Shown here: in pieces, positions 52,900 through 63,542 of the stretch
How positions within the stretch are numbered: the stretch's first letter is position 1
How the letters are laid out: every line of letters starts with the position of its first letter
Assembly: GCF_947172395.1 (NCBI RefSeq)
Contig: NC_069083.1
Span: forward strand, 18,074,501 to 18,138,500
Reading direction: 5' to 3'
Origin: Bicyclus anynana
Taxonomy: Eukaryota; Arthropoda; Insecta; Lepidoptera; Nymphalidae
Length of the DNA: 64,000 nucleotides
Made by a program: the position numbers and the translations under genes
The notes under the pieces: model-generated
Seen by the model: the letters and a program-made list of their open reading frames with translations, nothing else
The model's database searches: none
Told to the model about the DNA's origin: nothing

Positions 52900-53011
52900 T
52901 TTTATTTAGTTACATTTATTGACTTATTTTGATTTTTATAAAATCCTTGTATTTTTTAAATTTTAATGATACGGGGTAAAAGAGTGGACCTTAAATGGAC
53001 CATCTCCTTTA
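52900..53011 (-). mobile_element. Half of the AAAGGAGATGGTCCA miniature element
   Basis: On the minus strand it starts AAAGGAGATGGTCCATTTAA and continues with CCCGTATCATTAAAATTT, matching 39645-39760. The other end is not present. Confidence 0.65.
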
Positions 53012-53668
53012 TTTTTTACTTGAATTATGGATGACAAAACTATGCTATTTCCGCCGCTATAATCTCTATAATAGTTAAATCTCTATAATACAACACTTGT
53101 TGTTCGGACAAAGATATGCTAGTACTTATACCAAATTAAACGTCAGCAAAGTTCTAATTTAGCTTCAAAGATTTGACCTTTTGCTACGCATAATCAAATG
53201 TTCAAGTGGTTTTGACTTCCAAATGAAACTTAAAATATCATCGGAAAGAAAAACTAATATTACCTTAGTTTACTTTCGCGTGGGAACGAACAGTCCTCGG
53301 AATATATTAGTGCTGGCACTGAGATTTGTTTATGGAAATGCTACAGTTATCTTAACATTGGTACGGGAACTGGCAGATGCTGAATGTATTGGTTCGTGTT
53401 ACTCTTGAAAAAACAGTGAAACTTGACAAGAACTTCTATCTTTCAGTAGGTTATGGAATGCTCTGCCAGATTTATCTACAAGCAAAACTCCCGTTAAAAT
53501 CACTTCAGCCTTTCCAGAGATCAGCCCGAACAAACAAATAGACAGACAGACGAAAATTTTATTACAGTATTGTTGTGTTTTAGTGACGTGTAAGTAAGTA
53601 ATATTGTTTATTTTGAAATGACTGACGGACACTTTTAATTATACTTTATTTAATTTAATTTATATTGA
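53012..53668. other. Non-coding DNA
   Basis: Frames of 75 and 77 codons (53181-53408, 53399-53632) show no domain. Confidence 0.4.
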
Positions 53669-53873
53669 TCTACTATTTACTAATGTTAGAAAGAGGAAAG
53701 ATTTGATTGTTTGTTTGTTTGCATTGAATAGGCTCTGAAACTACTGAACCGATTTAAACAATTCTTTAATTGTTGGGGAGCTGCACTATCTCCGAATGCT
53801 ATAGGCTATATTTAATCCCCACATTCCTACAGGAACGGGAACCGCGCAAGTGAAACCGCGCGGCGTCTTCTAG
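53669..53873 (+). mobile_element. Helitron-like H2, both ends visible
   Basis: Starts TCTACTATTTACTAATG after an A, ends with GAAACCGCGCGGCGTCTT hairpin region and CTAG before a T. Body has GGCTCTGAAACTACTGAACC and CATTCCTACAGGAACGGGAA. 205 bp, non-coding. Confidence 0.85.
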
Positions 53874-53944
53874 TACATTATATTCCTAATGAACTCCTGC
53901 AAAGTAACGCTTACATCTATTCAAGTTCTATTGGTATATAGGTA

Positions 53945-54133
53945 CTAGCTGACGCCGCGCGTTTTCAGTCGTGGTTCCCATTCCCGTAAGAATACGGAGA
54001 TAATATATAGCCCATAGCCTTCCTCGATAAATGGGCTATCTAACACTGAAAGAATATTTTAAATCGGACCAGTAGTTCGTGAGATTAGCGCGTTCAAATA
54101 AACAAACTTTTCATCTTATAATATAAGTATAGA
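53945..54133 (-). mobile_element. Helitron-like H2 in opposite orientation
   Basis: CTAG at 53945-53948 after an A, far end GA before a T (54132-54134). Body CCCGTAAGAATACGGAGATA and GATTAGCGCGTTCAAATAAA. It lies 71 bp from the preceding H2. Confidence 0.85.
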
Positions 54134-54440
54134 TTGGACACGTTACAATAGATCAATTTATCGTTCGGCACTACGACACTGAGCCGCATCTTGGTAAAAG
54201 CTAGTGCACTTACTGTTCACCTTTGTAGTCAAAAGGAGGCTGAATGGACACGTATACATGCAGGTGAAGATCGTACATATTTCGATCCCGCTGTATTCGC
54301 TTTGTAGAATAACTTTTATTTCTAGTATTCACGAATGCATTGCTTGTAGCCGCGGGTAAAATATTGGTATAACAGCGTGATGTTTCCACAGAAAATAGAA
54401 CGCTAGAGCTATCTCTTTAGAATTCATTATTCCGTGGATT
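54134..54440. other. Non-coding spacer
   Basis: Nothing recognised. Confidence 0.4.
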
Positions 54441-54464
54441 CCCATGCTCCTGACATACTAGGTA

Positions 54465-54600
54465 AGTGTTGTTTTACCCATCACGCTGTTTCAATAGTAA
54501 AGTAGCGTGGTAGGAGTAGATCAAAGTTTCAGATCCTCCCTCCTATAATGACAGAGGCTTGGCTCAGTTTTCAAAATAGGCTGATAATTACAAATGTTAC
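54465..54600 (+). repeat. SINE D-like fragment
   Basis: CCCATCACGCTGTTTCAATA, GTAGCGTGGTAGGAGTAGAT and an end with AATAGGCTGATAATTAC. Diverged. Confidence 0.4.
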
Positions 54601-54604
54601 TTTG

Positions 54605-54812
54605 ATTTATTTTTTATTTTCTACAAGTTAGCCCTTGACTACAAGCTCACCTGATGGTAAGTCATGATGCAATCTAAAATCGAAGCGGGCTAACTTGTTA
54701 TGAGGGGAATAAAAATCCACACCCCTTTCGACATCGTACCGCTAAATCGCTAGGCGTACGTCTTTGCCGCTAGAGTGGTAACTAGCCACGGCTGAAAACT
54801 CCCACCAGCCAA
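54605..54812 (-). repeat. SINE B, partial
   Basis: CTACAAGTTAGCCCTTGACT through AACTAGCCACGGCTGAAAAC. The tRNA-like head is missing. Confidence 0.8.
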
Positions 54813-54875
54813 AAACTACTCTGATTACTCTTCTTTAAATGCGGCTACTGTTCTTAGTACCTACTATATTATGTA

Positions 54876-54930
54876 ACTAGCGGCGCCGACGACTTCGTCC
54901 GCGAGAAATTAGGGGTTAACTTTCGTTGTC
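54876..54930 (-). mobile_element. Helitron-like 3'-end fragment
   Basis: ACTAGCGGCGCCGACGACTT, TCGTCCGCGAGAAATTAGG. Only the end remains. Confidence 0.45.
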
Positions 54931-55093
54931 TTTTTTAACCACATTACACTTTTCCTTATAAAGCTTAATGTGACAGCTATTGACCTGCAATGCAAGTTTT
55001 CGAATGTTATAGCTGACAAAATATGTGAGAAACTGATTGTTTCGTGAGGTATAAATGGTGTAACCAACTCGACTTTGTTTTATTTATATGGAT

Positions 55094-55240
55094 GTGTGGA
55101 AAGCGCAGTGTTTGTCGACCCCCCCACTAGGTGGACCGAGGATATCAAGCGGGTTGCAGGGAGCCGCTGGCGGCTCGAGATCGTTGTGCTTGGAGGTCCA
55201 TGCCTATGTCCAGCAATGGACGTCTATCGGCTGATAAGGT
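55094..55240 (+). pseudogene. Diverged RTE LINE 3' end
   Basis: GAAAGCGCAGTGTTTGTCGA, TAGGTGGACCGAGGATATCA and GGACGTCTATCGGCTGATAA. The ATG tail is reduced. GGATGTG on both sides may be the target duplication. Confidence 0.75.
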
Positions 55241-55365
55241 AGGGATGTGCATGTTATTTTACCGTTATCTTTTAGACGGGAACACAGCTGTATAGCGGTA
55301 AAACTTCCCCGGACGAGCCCTGGCACAAAAAGCTCTACCACGGCTACATATAATTATAATAATAT

Positions 55366-55548
55366 TTTAAAGAGGAAATATTAGATTGTTTGTTTTTGTG
55401 CATTGATAAGGCTCTGAAACTACAGAACAAATTTGAAAAATTCTTTAACTGTTGAGAAGCTACACTATCCTAGAATGCTATAGGCTATATTTCATCCTTG
55501 TATTCCTACGGGAACGGGAACTACGAGGGTGGGACCGCGCGGCGTCTA
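55366..55548 (+). mobile_element. Helitron-like H2, degraded end
   Basis: AAGAGGAAATATTAGATTGT, GCTCTGAAACTACAGAACAA, GGACCGCGCGGCGTCTAAAC. CTAG is mutated to CTAA. Confidence 0.65.
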
Positions 55549-55855
55549 AACTACCATATGATACAGTGTAGGTAAGCCACACCACAACAAGTCGATATAG
55601 TTCGCATTACGTCGTTGTGTTTCCACGAGTAACAAGCGCTAGGTTGGAACTCTAATGGCGCACAGATGATAGATGTTAAGCCCGCACGACGCCAACGCGC
55701 GAGTAAGGTAGCGACTACACAAGACGTAAAGTCGGGCCATACGGGCCATACAAACAAAAGCCATACGGTCTTTACTATAGGCAAGTGTTTCAGTCATTAC
55801 GTATTCACGTAGAAAGGAGGTTCTGCGGACCAGTATCGATAAGCGCTGAGGTTGA
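55549..55855. other. Non-coding DNA, possible repeat
   Basis: 55668-55700 (GATAGATGTTAAGCCCGCAC) resembles 57237-57265 and may mark another dispersed repeat. The 77-codon minus frame is not credible. Confidence 0.35.
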
Positions 55856-55999
55856 TCACACTATAATATTATAGGCGAAAGTTTGTGTGTATATTTTACT
55901 CTGGATTAACACATAGGCTACATTTCATCCCAAATCCATCTATGGTTTCCGCGGGATTTGTGAAAAATTCAACGCAGAGAATTCGCGCGCGTTCGCTAT
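55856..55999 (+). mobile_element. Helitron-like H1, short form
   Basis: Starts TCACACTATAATATTATAGG after A, contains GGCGAAAGTTTGTGTGTAT and ACTCTGGATTAACACATAGG, ends CGCGCGCGTTCGCTAT, with CTAG mutated to CTAT. Confidence 0.75.
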
Positions 56000-57559
56000 T
56001 ATCATATAAAACCTCCTTTCGGCTAATGTATCGTGTCTCGGAGAGCATGTTAAGACTTGGTCGGCCATAATCATTAAAAAATGATAGTATAATCGTTAAT
56101 AAGTCTAACATTATATACCCTAAGCTCACCAACTGCCATTAAAAGAGCGTGTTGGTTTTAAGCTCCACATTAGGCCTAGCCCAGTAGTGGACCATTCAAG
56201 TGTTCATTACACAATCAAACTTTAACGCATTAACGCATTGACTTTCCGTCAAATGTGAATACTGCTTTAGACTTGCTATAAATCTTAGGAACCCCGCAAA
56301 CCACGCAATTATTTCGATCGGCTCGTAGTCCTAATGGTCAACGCCAACTGGGCGCAGCGTGAACATTCATGAAATATCTAACTCTGAAGCATTTTATTAC
56401 CAGTATTAGTGAAAACATTGCTATTTCAATGGTACAATAATAGTTAACATATTAATTTTCCTATTTTTCGCGTAAAACTGATAATTTTACGCGGCAACAA
56501 ATAACATTGAAATGACAATATGAAATTATTTACATTGTAGTAAGTCTCAATATGTTTGCTTCAGTAGCGCTATTCTGTAACATTTTTTTTGCCAGAGTCT
56601 AAATACCAAATTATAGACACACAATAATCAATCAACGGTCGACCATTAATAGAATTAAAAGTGTGACTGGGTGTGTGTTTGTGTAAGTAATTGAGCACAT
56701 CATAGTTCTTCGATTAAATTTATATGTAAGTATCTAATTACCTATAAACAGTAGATGCGATGATGTCCAATATGTACCTACAATGTGTACGTATGCCTAC
56801 CCTAGTTAAAAACCTTGCACACGCCACATCCGTATTAATGGATAGCTGACAAAAAAAATAAAATTATAAATTTCTTCTTCAAGGGGGAAAGAATATGAAA
56901 GTTGTTCAAAAAGTAGGAAACATTAAATTTTTAATTTCAAATACTTATCCTGAATGATACCTAATTTTATTTCGGTTTATTGTTTTTTAATGATCAAATT
57001 CAACGGTGAGGATAATGTCGTTTTAAATTGGATAAGTTTATGTTTTTTTTGGTTTAAGGATCAGTTTTTTATAAATGTAGGAACTTACAAGTTATTTTTG
57101 TATTTACTCATTAGAAAAAAATTATCTGAAAAACCTGAATTAAACGCGTACAAAATTGCAGGCATCCGGTAGATTACTCAGGAACTATCGGTCGATCAAA
57201 AATTTGTAGACAGCGAAGCCTTTACGACGCAATCATGATAGATGCCCCGCCCACACGATGTCAACATAAGACCCGCTATAAATCTTGCTCAGATGTTGTG
57301 CCACTGGATATAGTCCGATATACCCGCACAGCTAAAGTGGGACTTCTCTATGATGTCGTTATGATGTCGGGGTTTGTGCCCGATGTGTTTCATGTTTATA
57401 AACTGTCGGGTGAGGGTTCATATCACGTACACCACGTGTAAAGTATGATGCTTAATTGAATTATTCGATTTGAAATATTCAATTTTAATTAAGAGTTTTA
57501 CTAGCTCATCAAGCAAACATTGTTTTGCCTTATCACTATTAAAAATAAATAAAAAGATT
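56000..57559. other. AT-rich non-coding DNA
   Basis: 57225-57440 is GC-richer and shares a short match with 55670, so it may be a diverged repeat. Frames at 56954-57172 and 57235-57441 have no domain. Confidence 0.4.
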
Positions 57560-57602
57560 CCGACGAATTGATACCTCCTTTTTTTGAAGTCGGTTAAAAG
57601 AG
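57560..57602 (-). repeat. End of an 'accgacttcaaaaaagg' repeat
   Basis: CTCCTTTTTTTGAAGTCGGT only. Confidence 0.5.
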
Positions 57603-57854
57603 GGGTTGGTGGTAGATGGGCTTATATTTTACAATGCTACATCATGAAAAAATTAAAAAAAAGTTAAAAATGTTTGCAATTTTTTATCTTCATAAATTTT
57701 GCAGTGGACCACCTTCATCACTTAGGGGTCAAATTCTAGGTTTAGCCGATTCTCTGACCTATACACAAAAAAAATGCCGTTTTGGACGAGTTTGGAAACA
57801 AACACCGGTACACGAGAGTTTTACACTACTACTACTACTACTAGTCTACTAGTA
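57603..57854. other. Non-coding spacer with CTA run
   Basis: Ends in ACTACTACTACTACTAGTCTACTAG next to the Helitron terminus (57828 onward). Confidence 0.4.
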
Positions 57855-58059
57855 CTAGTAGACGCCGCGCGGTTTCACTCGCGTGGTTCTTGTTCCCGTA
57901 GGAATACGGGAATAATATATAGCTTTCCTCGATAAATGGGCTATCTAAGACTCAAAGAATTTTTCAAATCGGACCATTAATTGGTGAGATTAGCGCGTTC
58001 AATCAAACAAACAAACAGACAAACAAACAAACTCTTCAGCTTTATAATATTAGAATAGA
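57855..58059 (-). mobile_element. Helitron-like H2, both ends visible
   Basis: CTAG at 57855-57858 after A. Far end GA at 58058-58059 before T. Body CCCGTAGGAATACGGGAATA, TAGCGCGTTCAATCAAACAA, an (AAAC)n run and TTTATAATATTAGAATAGA. Confidence 0.88.
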
Positions 58060-58674
58060 TAAGCTAAAAAATTACCACACTAAATTACAAGGATCACTAT
58101 ATTATAACAACAGCTTAGCGTTTTCTACGTTCTGTGCTTATCACTACACACAACTTTTTCAACCTTGCAGTTTCAAATTGAGCTTTCAGAATCTCCCAGA
58201 GACAAAGCAAGAACTTCCTAAAGTAAACATAAATCGTCGTAAAAATCTATGAATGAAAACCTAAAAGGAAATAAATATTACCATTTATTACACCACCTGA
58301 ATAGTTCGATATCGGCATGAATAAACACCTGCTTCGAAAGTATTCTGAACACTATCTGACGCCGACAACCTACTTTCTCGGTGCTCTATTTCTCTCACGG
58401 TCGGCTCCCAACAATGGAAACACGATAAACTTTGTGCCGGTGGAATTTTTGGACACAACCCGCGGAACAAAACGGAGGATGAATTCCAGAAAAAAATCAG
58501 GAAATATGCAGTTTCCGTTACTGTTTGTGGAGCTAACGAATTATTTCAATAGATTCGTAGCAAGAGACGCGGACTTTTTTGAAACTTTGAATCGTGGAAT
58601 ATGAGAATTGATTTATTTCAGTTTTTGTGGCATAACATCGTTCTAGACTTTTTTACTGACGGAGAAGGTACGAG
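58060..58674. other. Non-coding DNA
   Basis: A 95-codon frame (58317-58604) has no recognised domain and is opposed by a shadow frame. Not called. Confidence 0.35.
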
Positions 58675-58685
58675 TATATAGCAAT

Positions 58686-58988
58686 CAATCATTATAAACC
58701 CATATTCGTCTCACTGCTGAGCTCGAGTCTCTTCTCAGAATCAGAGAGCTTAAGCCAATAGTCCACCACGATGGCCCAATGCGGATTGGCAGACTTCACA
58801 CACGCAGAGAATTAAGAAAATTCTCTAGTATCCAGGTTTCCTCACGATGTTTTCCTTCACCGTTTGAAGCACGCGATATTTGATTTCTTAAAATGCACAC
58901 AACTGAAAAGTTGGAGGTGCATGCCCCGGACCGGATTCAAACCCGGAGTCGGAGGCAGAGGTCACATCCACTGAGCTATCGCGGCTCT
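58686..58988 (-). repeat. SINE A with target duplication
   Basis: Complete reverse copy, partly deleted at box B (GGATTCAAACCCGGAGTCGG). Flanked by TATATAGCAAT (58675-58685) and TATATGGCAAT (58989-58999), 10 of 11 identical. Confidence 0.92.
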
Positions 58989-58999
58989 TATATGGCAAT

Positions 59000-59437
59000 G
59001 GAAAGTCTAAAAGAAATATAGTACGAGTAATGTAATTTAAGGCAGTAAACCGATAATATAGAAGTTTGTTTAAGGACGAAGCACCAGCAAAAAAAATAGC
59101 TAGACCAATAATTACTAATTATTCTAAAACTAGACAAGCCAATTAAAAATTGTTATTTTTTAACTTGCGAGGAGTTCATAATGATAAGAATGTCCACATT
59201 TAGATATAAAAATACATATACTTAATTATTATAATTCAGTATTAAAAGCAAGACTCTTTTAAAGCAACTTCAAAGACCTTTTTAAAGTAACTTTTAGTAC
59301 TTATTTGAAAAACTTATTTATGTTCAGCAATTTGCACCATTTTTAAATCTTCAACTTTAAATAAAGTGCTCTTAAACCGGATTAAACTTACTTGTTCCCA
59401 CCAATACTATAATGTTACATAAACATTTCAAAAGTAA
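59000..59437. other. AT-rich non-coding DNA
   Basis: Nothing recognised. Confidence 0.45.
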
Positions 59438-59625
59438 AGAACGCCCGCAACTTCATCCGCGTGAAATTCAGTTTTTTAAAAATCCCACGGGAATCATGGA
59501 TATTTCGGAGACACAAAGTAGCTTAAATGTACAAAATGATACAAAACCTGGTCTATCATCCAATGAAAATTCGTTAAAATCGGTCCTGCCGTCCCAAACT
59601 TTAGACAAGACATATAGACAAATAT
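59438..59625 (-). mobile_element. Helitron-like element, end degraded
   Basis: ACGCCCGCAACTTCATCCGC, GTGAAATTCAGTTTTTTAAA and AATCATGGATATTTCGG match H1. CTAG at the terminus is lost. The 88-codon frame across it is not a gene. Confidence 0.6.
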
Positions 59626-60203
59626 ATAAAAATTATAAAAAAGCTTGTTTGTGTTTAGGTACCATGTCTTGCAATTGATAAAACACAGACATTTTGAAAT
59701 CACAAACAGACACTTCAATTATATTTATATGTATCACTTATTATCTACGTTAACAAAGCGCTTTCTTCGATCACACTGAAGATAGACAAAAACCGCTAAA
59801 CGATATTTAAAGGGGGATCCAAATTGAATATCGATCAGAGCACCTTTGCTGAGGCGACAGTGTTTAACTTTAAATGGAGTTTACATAAAGTTCCCTCTAA
59901 ATATATGCGATCTTTATTACATTGGATAAGATCAATTCTGAAACTTTTTCGTTTTACGTTTAGCTTGGATCAAAAAGATTTGTGAAATTACTTACACAAG
60001 AGACTTTGAAAAGTTTAGAAGTTATTAGCTATATTTCTCTAACTTCGGAGGGCACAATATCTACCTAGGAATATGTCTACATGCAACGTACGCGCCTGCA
60101 AAATCACCACAAAAAGTTATTCTCCAAATTGATTTACCCCACTGAGCGCACACATGCACAATTTTGTGTTTATTACGTTATTCATGTATGTATACGAATC
60201 TGA
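59626..60203. other. AT-rich non-coding DNA
   Basis: Nothing recognised. Confidence 0.45.
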
Positions 60204-60252
60204 ATGAAGAAGCAAATACATATTCATTTTTTATATGTATTTGCTTCTTCAT
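60204..60252. repeat. Perfect 20-bp hairpin
   Basis: Arms 60204-60223 and 60233-60252 (containing GAAGAAGCAAATACAT) are exact reverse complements around a 9-base loop, the same geometry as at 35425. Confidence 0.95.
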
Positions 60253-60410
60253 ATACTCATATATTGAACTCTAAATTTGGCTTTATGATACTAATGTATT
60301 AGATATATGATTGATGAGTTAGTTATATATTATATTGTAAGTTGGGCTCAGTTAAAGGACACGATTCGTAGCTATATGATATTCTTAATACTGGCGATGA
60401 TATTTTTTTA

Positions 60411-60570
60411 CTAGCTGATGTCCTCTGGTACTGGTGACTTTATTCGCGTGAAATAAGGATACTAACGATCCTGCGGGAATTTTTTGTGATAAAAAGTTTC
60501 CTATGTCCTATGTCCCAGGCTAATACTTATTATTTATCTCTGCATCGAATTTCATCACAAATACAAATTT
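60411..60570 (-). mobile_element. Diverged Helitron-like H1
   Basis: CTAGCTGATGTCCTCTGG at the terminus, TTCGCGTGAAATAAGGATAC, CCTGCGGGAATTTTTTGTGA and TCCTATGTCCCAGGCTAATA. The 5' end is not found. Confidence 0.55.
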
Positions 60571-60589
60571 CCTATCTATACTATACAAT

Positions 60590-60680
60590 CATCATCATTA
60601 TCATATCATTATTGACGTCCACTGCAGGACATAGGCCTTTTGTAGGGACTTCCAAACATCACGATTATGAGCCCCCTGAT
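60590..60680 (-). pseudogene. RTE LINE 3'-end fragment, reverse
   Basis: ATCATCATTATCATATCATT tail, then GACGTCCACTGCAGGACATA and GGGACTTCCAAACATCACGA. About 90 bases remain. ACAAT on both sides may be a short duplication. Confidence 0.85.
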
Positions 60681-62444
60681 TTACAATGTACATACATATT
60701 ATGTACAATATGTAATATTTATGTACATATATTACACTTCCTGAACACACAACTCGCCATTGTTGACTATATTTGGGTATTATTTGTTTAAATAACTTTC
60801 TTAGTTTACAATACGACTAAATGAAATTAAGATAATTAGCCAGTTTTGTCCGCCTCAGTTTCGACGCTCTAGTGACATATCTAATGGTATAATTATAATA
60901 CATTAATATCTTTGAGTACATGTCGATCTGAGGCACAGATTATTAAACTTTTTTAGTAAAAATAATCTCTTCTAACAATATCGTCGTATGCCCTGTATGA
61001 TTTAAATCCATCCAATCATCTATACTAATATAATAAAGAGGAAAGGTTTGTTTGCATTGAAGGGTATATTTAAGTAATTCATAAGTTTGCTAAAATAATT
61101 ATGTTTACATAAACATAACTAACTAACTTTATTTCATTATGTAGGTATTATGTAGAATAAATTATATGAAAACAATTTTTTTTTTTTGGAAATTATAATA
61201 AAATTTCTATCACTCGGCGACGACTACTAAAATAAAAACATATCAAGTTGATAAGCGCATTGAATATAATTATATATTTATAAGTATACTAATCAACATC
61301 AATGTAACCGCCTGCTTCGCTATTATAAAAAAAAATCATTTTCATGAACTTGTAACAAGCTACATACTCATAAAACGGTAAGGAGCTCGCGTTGATTCGT
61401 TCATACGCAAAGCAAGCTTCAGATCCCATTTATTTTCATACGCTGTAGCGACTCTGTTCACATTCCCCGCTAAATGAATTAGGAAATTCCACTTTAGCCT
61501 TAACAAACTAAACTTCCTTAATAAAGTGCTAGTAGGAACGCTCTAAAATGTATTTTCTCTCAAACTTGTTAGCAGGAAACCAAGTTTATATAACCTAGCG
61601 CGAATATTAATAGATTTTTATAGAAAATTAACGACTTTTCTAACCTAAATTTTTCACATTTCTCTCCAACTAAGCGCAAATCCTGCATAAACGAGTTGGC
61701 ACATTAATAGTGGCGTTGCGTAGGGACCGAACTAATGGAGCTTTCTTTGAAAGATAGGAGAAGAAAGAAAATAAATAATTTGTCGTGCACTACATACAAG
61801 CATACATACACAGCGCTGATATTCAGTTCATAGATAAATCTATGAGCTATTGGATATTCACTTTGTAGTGTTTCATAGTATGTACAAGTTGCTAGTTACA
61901 ATATTCAGTCATATAATTAAGTCTCACAAACACTAATAAAATATGGCAAATATTTCATTCCAAAAAACCACCTTCGAATTAAATGCAAATTCATTAACCT
62001 TCGGCCAAAATATCTCTAAACAAAACCCGAACTACTCGTATTTTAAAACTTATGTATTGTATTCCAAAAAATCCACCTGAGCCAGGAATCTAATCCGAAA
62101 CGTAGAAGAACAACGCCAATTTGCTATTGAAAACTTTTTGACCAAAACCCAACATTTTCTTTTTACTTTTCCACCCAATACATTTTCCTGAGGCCACAAT
62201 GGAAAAACACTAGTAGAGCAACGAGGCAGAGGTAGAAATAAATAAAACTACCCGTTCTCTGTATTTTTCATATTTGGAACATTTAACCCAAATGGAAATG
62301 GTATTTATTCATTGCAAAACACGAATACATGAAAATAATTCATGTGTACATTGAAAACTTTTTACAGTAGAATCAAATATTTAAAATATGAGTTTATCAT
62401 AATGGTAAACTCGTATTTATTTTTTGAATCTCGATTGATAACTA
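60681..62444. other. AT-rich non-coding DNA
   Basis: A Helitron-like 5' trace (CTATACTAATATAATAAAGA, 61020-61040) without a matching 3' end is the only recurring piece. No gene. Confidence 0.45.
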
Positions 62445-62518
62445 TCAGATATTAATGATATAGTCTAGAACCAATGGCTTAGTGTACTGTCTTAGGATGG
62501 AGACCATACAGCACGAAG
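62445..62518 (-). repeat. SINE D fragment
   Basis: GATAACTATCAGATATTAAT and CTAGAACCAATGGCTTAGTG match the body of 33735-34024. Confidence 0.45.
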
Positions 62519-62522
62519 AGAG

Positions 62523-62815
62523 AGAGTTCGACTCACTGCTAAACTCGAGTCTCCTCTCAGAATGAGAGGGGTTAGGCCAAATAGTCCACCACGCTGACCC
62601 AATGCGACTTAGGCGATTAGCAGACTTTACACACTCAGAGAATTAAGCCGGTATCCTCACAATGTTTTTCCTTCACCGTTTGAGACAAGTGATATTTAAT
62701 TTCTTAAAATGCACACAACTGAAAAGTTGGAGGTACATGCTCCGGACCAGATTCGAACCTACACTCTCCGTAATCGGAGGCAAAAGTTATGTCTATTGGA
62801 CTATCACAGCTATGA
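62523..62815 (-). repeat. SINE A, internally altered
   Basis: CTCGAGTCTCCTCTCAGAAT, GCACACAACTGAAAAGTTGG and a box B region AGATTCGAACCTACACT. The middle has insertions and deletions (CGACTTAGGCGATTAGC). Confidence 0.88.
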
Positions 62816-63399
62816 CGGAAGTCTAAGTATTCCTGTCCTAATCAAGAACCAGAACCTAGAGCCTCACAGTCTATAACAAAAACGGGTAATCACTGAATTA
62901 AAGAGGCAGTTAGGCTTATGCACTCAATGCCTAGTGCATGTTAGTGAAAACAAGTACATGTTTAAAAATTTTCGTGGTTATCATGACGTAGTTTTTTCAT
63001 ACGAATAACAATAACCACGCATTTCCGCCATCATTTTCCGCTCTGCGAGCTAATACTGCTCTAGGCAATGGTTCTACATCAGATGAGTCATTTACTTTTT
63101 GTAACCAAAAATAGTAGAAAAAAATACGTTTCGATGTTCGAATAAAAGGTAGAAAGAACTTTTCAACTGTCAACAAATTTCCGTTTGTAAAAATTCCTAA
63201 CAACTTTTAGTTTCAAATTTCCGATACAAGAGTCGAAGCATTACGAATTTACTTTTTTTTTTCAAAAAGCAACTGTAAATTAATCTGCCATTTTACATCA
63301 CCGTATTTATTATATACCCTCACATTAACAATTTTAATTTAAGTATATCAACTTTGTATTGAAATGTGCATATCTATAGTACATTTAACTCTATTTCAG
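62816..63399. other. AT-rich DNA upstream of a possible exon
   Basis: Ends in a pyrimidine-rich acceptor (TTAACTCTATTTCAG, 63385-63399). Otherwise nothing. Confidence 0.4.
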
Positions 63400-63542
63400 A
63401 ATACCGAAGGAAGGCGACGAGAGACTCAACTTTTCCGTTCTCAAATCCCTTTGGTGCCTGCTCTACTTAGCAATACATCACTATACAATTTTTATATCAA
63501 TCATTTGCATAAGACACGGAGCTGAACAAAGTAACGGTGACG
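63400..63542 (+). CDS. Possible internal exon of a host gene with one membrane segment
   Basis: Bounded by TTCAG before 63400 and a strong donor ACG|GTAAGT after 63542. One frame of the 143 bases is open throughout (one base, 47 codons, one base); the other two contain stops. The peptide starts charged (IPKEGDERLNFS), then has a hydrophobic stretch (LWCLLYLAIHHYTIFISIIC, about residues 18-37), then RHGAEQSNGD. GC content is higher than in the flanks. I do not recognise the protein. A membrane protein such as a receptor is possible but is inference. No partner exon was found in the window, so chance cannot be excluded. Confidence 0.4.

Noticed and set aside
58317..58604. 95-codon gene
   Set aside because: There is no domain, signal, splice context or conservation that I can see, and a shadow frame overlaps it on the other strand.
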